Shown piece after piece: positions 58,120 through 64,000 of a DNA stretch of 64,000 bases. This DNA is from Amanita rubescens (Eukaryota; Basidiomycota; Agaricomycetes; Agaricales; Amanitaceae). The stretch's first letter is position 1. Every line of letters starts with the position of its first letter. A model generated the notes under the pieces. That model saw nothing but the letters and a program-made list of their open reading frames with translations, was not told the DNA's origin and did no database searches. The translations under genes were made by a program, and so were the position numbers. The DNA is taken from NCBI GenBank assembly GCA_015039365.1, contig WION01000004.1, positions 1,178,001-1,242,000 on the forward strand, given 5' to 3'.

Positions 58120-60354
58120 ATGAACAACCGTAAACGTGCAGCACAGGAACCCTTACTTCCGATCCGCGCTGCAAAACAACCGCGTGTTTCTAGTCACCGC
58201 TTGGATGGTGACCCAGCGAGTCCATCGGAGCACCAGGGTATTCTATCACGTTGGATTTCTCTAGGACAGGATTTCTTCAAGCTGAGCGTCGAAACTGTGT
58301 TCTACATTATACCTGGTCCGCAAAATATATCATCTCTTTGGACCTGTACTGACTATTCTGAATAGTTAGAGTCAAACCCTCGCCCCTTTATCTGTTGCCA
58401 CCTCCACAGGCCGCGCCACCTCCACGTCAGACGCTAAAAATCAATAACATGTCGACACATGTACCGCATTCAATCCCAAATACGGCGACTGCTCAGTCGA
58501 AGTCTGAAGAAACGGTCAACTCGACATCAGCTTTACTCGTCGGAGATCTTTCAACTTGTGAAGAATCGGCTAACAATGGCGCCGATGACACACATTCAGT
58601 ACAACGAACGGACCAGAATTGCACCCTGGGACCATCGGAACCCGGTCCTGCAGCGGATCCAATCGAAGAACGTAGCAAGAACCGCTCTGTCATGATAAAT
58701 CAGGCTCTAGAAGGATTATCACTTACAAACGGCCCCGAAATCTCCAACAGGAGGAAGCGCGTCAAGGAACGTGAGCATATATACGCGCAAGCGGTATGTT
58801 CATACCAACTTAATGTCTCTACTTACGTGTTAATTGTAACGTAGCATAGAAAACACGTATTGGAAGACAGAAAGCGACTCCAGGAGGAGCTACGTAAAGA
58901 ACTCTACAAAACAAAGCGTAAATCGGGTGAGCAGTGTGGAGGTCATACTTCAGTCCTCAACTAAAAGAACCAAGGCTTTACTTCTGGTTATGCTGACTTC
59001 AAGAGTAGGTTGGACTCAAATGTAACGTATGCTCTGTATTAATGCCCTCTCAGGTTATCTTGAATACCAAGCCCTTCTGCAAAAGTTAGGCAAGGAAACC
59101 AGTCACTTGTGTACGTTTCTCAGATTTTTTTGCAAGAGACCTAACCGACGAACTCCAGCATCACGATCCTTGGACGATCTGCGGTTCAAACCTGCCGAAG
59201 CCTTGCGTGTACGACGCTACTCCGTGTCTGATGTCAGTTGCACTATCAAGTATTTTATTGATCTTGCCTGACGCACTTCCCAGGAGGATGATACTGCATT
59301 TCTTCAAAGAGCTTTGGCTAATGCCAAGGCAACATTGAACAGGTGAGCTTCAAGGTGTTGGTACAAATAGTCTTGCCAACGGGACCTAGTCCCAAGCCCC
59401 CAGAACCGTTCACGCCCACATTAGAACAGCGCAGGAGAGTGAACAGACTAAAGGACGAGGAGCTTAATGCTAGATTCCGGCCCAAGTTACCTACTTCTCT
59501 TTCGCCGGAAGATGAGGCCAAGGTTAATGCCTTGCTTCACCACCAAGGCGCCACTTATAAAGTGGCCAGGGAGCACGTAACAAACGATGATTTATCTCGG
59601 TTAAAGCCACGCCAATGGCTGAACGATGAAATCATCAATTTCTATGGTGCTCTTATTCTTGCACGTTCGGAGGCCTGTAAGGAGAATCCAGGGAATGGCC
59701 GAGGAACCAAACCATTAAACGCGCATTACTTCAGCACCTTTTTCTGGTCCAAGTTAAGGACGGAAGGGTATGATAAGGGTCGACTGGCCAAGTGGACTAA
59801 GAAGGTATTTCATTCAATCAGCTATTGTTGATCAACATCTTACCCTTAACCCATCAGTGTGACTTGTTCTCAAAAGATATTGCGCTTATCCCTGTCAATC
59901 ACAACAATGCACATTGGACATGTGCCGCAATAAATTTCCGGAGAAAACGGATAGAGTCATACGATAGCATGGGAATGGCAAAGGATGAGATTTTCAAAGT
60001 AAGGCAAGATTACATTCTTCACTTGTCGGGGCTTAAGCATCGATTGCATAGTATCTTCGTGCCTATTTAGACGCGGAGCATCGGAATAAGAAAAAAAAGC
60101 CCTTTGACTTCACCGGCTGGGAAAATTATGCTCCTGATGTGAGTTTCCGAAACGGTCTCCAATACATTTCTGACAAGCGCATCCAGTCTACGCCACAACA
60201 GGAAAATGGATACGATTGTGGGGTCTTCACTTGCCAATTTCTAGAAGCTCTCTCAAGAGGGGTGGAATCATTCATCTTCACACAGAAAGATATGCCCTAC
60301 CTGCGACGGCGCATGATCTGGGAGATAGGTCATGCAACATTACGGGATGATTGA
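58120..60354 (+). CDS. ULP1: ULP1-type SUMO protease (peptidase C48)
   Basis: Cysteine protease that matures SUMO and removes it from targets, usually at the nuclear envelope. The N-terminus (MNNRKRAAQEPLLPIRAAKQ) is basic and disordered. The catalytic domain begins TLEQRRRVNRLKDEELNARF, then DLSRLKPRQWLNDEIINFYG (SUMO-binding Trp-Leu-Asn-Asp), LNAHYFSTFFWSKL, KDIALIPVNHNNAHWTCAAI (catalytic His), RKRIESYDSMG (catalytic Asp) and TPQQENGYDCGVFTCQFLEA (oxyanion Gln and catalytic Cys). It ends MPYLRRRMIWEIGHATLRDD. An intron (about 60000-60047) joins FK to YLRAYLDAEHRNKKKK. Around seven introns in all. The 237 bp to BET1 hold no gene. Confidence 0.93.
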
Positions 60355-60591
60355 ATTATTATTATTCGCATTCATACCTACATTATTGCATCTTTTGAGG
60401 ACGCTTCGATTTTATATCTTGCTGTAAATTGATAATGCATGTGTCATAATACCGCTAGGGGAAATAAAGAACACGTAGCATATAGTGGAATATGAATATT
60501 ATATGTGAACCCTTGTGTCACGGTGTGGATAGCAGCAAGACATGTGAAGGACGAAAAGCAAAGGCGGGGGATGGTGAGCAGATGTAGATGC

Positions 60592-61173
60592 TACCGTCGA
60601 AGCCACCACACGACGATGAAAAACCAAAATACGATCGATAGGAAGACAATATACCACAACCAGCGGCAGCCATGGCGTGCGGCCATATTGTTCATTCGTC
60701 GGAATGTACCCGCAAGTACGCCGGAGGTCTCAGAAAAGGCATCGTTCTAAAGTAGGAGACAGAATGAGCATCAGGTGAAGAGGGTACAATGAGCGCACCA
60801 TCTGGCCGAGCTGTATCGTCGATTCCCTCACCTCATTCCCTATTCCTATCGTTATCTATTTTTTTTTTGAAATAAACCACAGAAAAATGTCAAATGTGAA
60901 GGAATGATGACTAAACAGACAGAGCAGACTCACATCCTTCAAGAGCTTCACCTTTGCACTCAGTCCATCTAGCATCTCGTCGTTTTGCCCCTCGAGGTCA
61001 TCGGCAAATCTGTGTCCTTTTGGTTCATTGAATGGTGACGAACGCCCAGATGCGGGCGGCGTAGCCCCCAGGAGACCAGACCGGTCGCGTAGAGAGCCAG
61101 GCGCACGTATTCTGGAGGTAATCAGAGTACTGTACGGCAAGATACTTGAGATGAAACTTCACCTAGGGGACAT
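60592..61173 (-). CDS. BET1: v-SNARE BET1
   Basis: ER-Golgi transport SNARE. The first coding exon is 11 nt (Met-Ser-Pro and part of Arg, ATG 61173), spliced to IRAPGSLRDRSGLLGATPPA. The Qc-SNARE helix follows: NDEMLDGLSAKVKLLKD, intron, VTIGIGNEVRESTIQLGQM, intron, NDAFSETSGVLAGTFRRMNN. Then a linker (MAARHGCRW) and one membrane anchor (LWYIVFLSIVFWFFIVVWWL) with RR at the end; stop TAG 60592-60594. The central Gln of the SNARE layer is present. Total about 125 residues, normal for Bet1. The 398 bp to the next gene show nothing. Confidence 0.87.
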
Positions 61174-61571
61174 AATTCTGATGGACGCAATAGAGACGCA
61201 TTCGCAGAAGGGACGTGTTTGTTACACGTATGGTATTACAATAGCAAATAATGCCGACCATTGCTATTTTTGGCGCTCTCCCTTCTTAAAGCAGCATGCG
61301 GTGGCATAACAATAACTACAATAATACATCTAATGTATTTGTATGAATAAACGAAGAGAAGCAAAAGGGGGGACACATCCGGGTCAACCATGGATGCAAA
61401 GATAGAAACAGACTAGGTTGATATGAACGATATGGTGTAGGGTCGTCAGGGTGGCTGGGCTGACGGAGTTGCGCTATTGTGGTAAGTATGTCAACGTCCA
61501 TGCGTAGGGCACTAGGTAAGTACAATTTATAATCGTCATGGTCATGGGGGTTGAAGAGCCTTGAATTCTTT

Positions 61572-63155
61572 TTATTCAATGCTCATGCGGTTGAGGTGCG
61601 TGCTCGTAGCACGGCCTTGATGCTGAGAAGCTAAGCGTCCATGTTGCTGGTGACTGTTTTTCGCCACTAGTTGAATATTAGTCAACTTCATTCGGATAAT
61701 AACACATTATGATTCTTACAAGCTTCTTTCAGTCCTCGCCCGAAATTCCTGAACACGAGGATGGAGTAGACAAAGGTAATTAACAAGAGGACGATGGCAA
61801 TGACAGCTAAGATTATCATTGAATTTAGAAACAACACATCGAATGTGAGCAAACGACTTACAAAAAATGGTGAGAGATTTCCACACAGATTTGAAAGGTT
61901 CGACTTGCGCGTTTGAGACGACTTCGATAAGCTATAAAGGTACTCAGCATAATACACCTTGATGAAAATCAAAACTTACCTTGTAGATAAAGTAAACCAT
62001 TGCCCCAACACAACCTGACATAAAGGTCACCATCATCATCGTGTTCTCATGCCGAGCTGCAAGGTGCCCTTCGACAAGCAGCACAATCGATAAAGGAAGG
62101 GCAGCGATTGTAACGTAGTATTGCCAATCGTTCTTCGACAAGACAAGTCGGATTAACTGTAATGAAAATCCAGCCCAGAAAAACACGTCGAACTTGATGA
62201 GGCATTCATATACTTGATAATTAGCATACATTCTCTTCTTTTGCCGGTCGGCTCCAAGTAACTTGTAGACTTTCCAGCCAAATTCATTGTAGATTTTCCA
62301 GCCAAGAGCAATGTATGCAACCTCGGCTACAGAGATAACGACAGGTATTATAGTGGTGAGGACGGTGATAGGTATTTTTGCGAGTCCTTCTGTCCCGGTT
62401 GACGTGGTAACGGAGGCTTTCATTTCGCCTATTTGAATGATTGCGTAGGCAAGGAATAGGGCGTTGAAAAAGCTGGTCGACGTTAGTTGTTATCATCTTG
62501 GATACCGACATCAACTCACGTCAGACATATGAATTGCAGTGTATTCCGGGTGTATACGGCATGAACAGCCATCACGAACTGGAACACACTAAAGAGACCG
62601 GTATGTCGGAACGTTATAATCAAGAGTAAAAAAGTGACGTACTGTGCAAAAGCGAAAATCGTAAGGTATGTTGGCATCGTCTGAGCCGTTTCACTCGCAG
62701 AAGCAGCTTGCTGGATACGCAGAGCCAATTCTGCTTCCACGGCCAAGTCTACTGCAGTCTGTATGAGTACTGTAAGGACATAGAGGCGACATGCTAGTGA
62801 TTCGGGGAGTATCTGTCAAGCAGTCAGACTTAGTCCTCGTTACGGGCGGCTCTCGGACCTTCTGCCAGAAGCTAACGTTGGCTTCCTTCGTCACATGCTG
62901 AGGAGGATAGACCGTACGGGATGTACCTTGCGACAGATCGTCGGACTGCTTGACAGAGAAGTGGGTCTTGTGCGAACGGGGCGTGGAGGGACTACGGAGA
63001 TTCCCACCGAGAGAATCGACGGTATAGGTTCGATGATGTGCAGTCGGTGAATACGGAGTTACATTCTCGTCTAGCAGGTCATCATACGAAGCCTTGAAAT
63101 CATCTTGCGTTGGTGTTATAAGGTCTGACGGACTGTCTAATGAGTAATGAGGCAT
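61572..63155 (-). CDS. UPF0658 Golgi membrane protein family
   Basis: Polytopic membrane protein of a fungal family placed in the Golgi in fission yeast; function unknown. A soluble Ser/Thr-rich N-terminus (MPHYSLDSPSDLITPTQDDF; TAHHRTYTVDSLGGNLRSPS) precedes about seven membrane segments, among them SVFQFVMAVHAVYTRNTLQF, FFNALFLAYAIIQIGEM, TVLTTIIPVVISVAEVAYIA, YVTIAALPLSIVLLVEGHLA, MMMVTFMSGCVGAMVYFIYK and VIAIVLLLITFVYSILVFRN. The loop YNEFGWKVYKLLGADRQKKR with QVYECLIKFDVFFWAGFSLQ is a family hallmark. The final exon reads AKNSHQQHGRLASQHQGRAT and ends NRMSIE. Confidence 0.86.
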
Positions 63156-64000
63156 TGTGCTGGAGTTCGGATGCTCGACCCGCCAGTGGCCAGTGTTGAA
63201 ACGAAGGTGGTGCAAAGGAGGGGTAGTAGTACTAGTACGAGACGACGACAGCCGCGGTTGTCCGTGTTTGCCGTTGTTGTATACTACTAGTTACACTACT
63301 CCTTACAGCAACCGCAACTTGCCCGTAATTCGGTTTATTAACCTTGCAGGTCCTGAGCACAGATTTCATTACCACTTTGTTTTAGATAATCCATCTACCT
63401 ACCTGCAATGCCAAGAACCGTTCTAGACCCCGCTGCTATCTGAGTTCTGCCACTAGAGCACCTTTTATGACCAGACCATTGTACAAAATTGAATGCTTAC
63501 GCGTCTTGTATTGAACGAGTGTATAGGTTGAGGCTTTGCGCCCGTGCCTGTAACGCTAACAATTCTTTCTCATCTGAACAACGAAGAGCTACTTTCGTTT
63601 CCCTGCCAAGACTTTTGTCACAATAGACCTTGAATGTATTGGATTCTGATTTACCCAGAGCGTTCCCATTCACGAAGAGCCTTTTTTTTCATTCTGGTGA
63701 GATTCACCCTCTCCTAGTGTCGTGGTGCATACCTTCAGATTTGTATTTTGCATAGTCTTGTAGCAAGCAAGGGTGGCATGCCTGGTCATCAAATTAAGAA
63801 TGAATCCATCACGCATGAGGACTTACGAGCACCTATATCCGATACATACGTAAATCGGAGTTGATGAAATGTCAGCTAATGCAGATGGCAGCTCACTGTG
63901 CGGCAATCTTCCCTGCGCTCATCCCTAGGTCCGACCGCACCACAAGGACCTAATATAGGTCAATTGATGCTTCCTCGAACTGAAGAGAACGCGCGTTTAC
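63156..64000. other. Upstream region of UPF0658 gene to window edge
   Basis: Contains the promoter and leader of the gene to the left. No reading frame with protein character, RNA gene or repeat could be seen. A T8 run lies at about 63681-63688. Part of a gene beyond the window may start here but nothing identifies it. Confidence 0.4.

Overview
The window is nuclear DNA of a basidiomycete fungus, most likely an agaricomycete. Genes lie close together on both strands. Nearly all are split by many introns of about 45-80 nt with GT...AG ends, and the proteins (RPD3, CK2 alpha, BLM10, mitochondrial complex I, LSC2, eS27, RAS) read as basidiomycete orthologs. I see no transposon, CRISPR array, rRNA or plasmid-type feature. 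Gene ends were placed by hand-splicing conserved families, so exon edges in the unfamiliar genes are less certain.

Layout. 1-5 kb: mitochondrial DnaJ chaperone (cut by the window edge), CK2 catalytic subunit, then a gene-poor stretch with a decayed reading frame. 5.4-15.4 kb: secreted GH18 chitinase, a DEDDy 3'-5' exonuclease, an unknown Ser/Pro-rich protein, a RING protein, an unknown membrane-tethered protein, and a head-to-head TRAX / HIT-like pair. 15.6-24.1 kb: one long, intron-rich BLM10/PA200 proteasome-activator gene. 24.2-30.3 kb: an unknown protein, an exonuclease-fold protein that seems to have lost its active site, biotin synthase, a short protein and a BTG/Tob protein. 31-40 kb: ribosomal eS27, peroxisomal acyl-CoA thioesterase, RAD14/XPA, RPD3, a DinB-like protein, succinyl-CoA ligase beta. 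40-52 kb: a very large low-complexity protein, SPF27 head-to-head with NDUFS3, MTC1, PXMP4, a BTB protein, a RAS GTPase. 53-58 kb: two gene-poor blocks around one short gene, ending in an intron-containing tRNA-Met. 58-63 kb: ULP1, BET1 and a Golgi UPF0658 membrane protein.

Most of these are housekeeping genes with no operon-like logic. Mitochondrial (DnaJ, BIO2, LSC2, NDUFS3), peroxisomal (TES1, PXMP4) and nuclear (RPD3, RAD14, SPF27, TRAX, ULP1) functions are interleaved. The most unusual items are the exonuclease-fold protein with all five DEDDh positions replaced, a single-base frame slip in BLM10 at a UGA codon, the 8-nt final exon of BLM10 that restores its proteasome-docking tail, and a set of similar apparent one-base slips in nearby genes.
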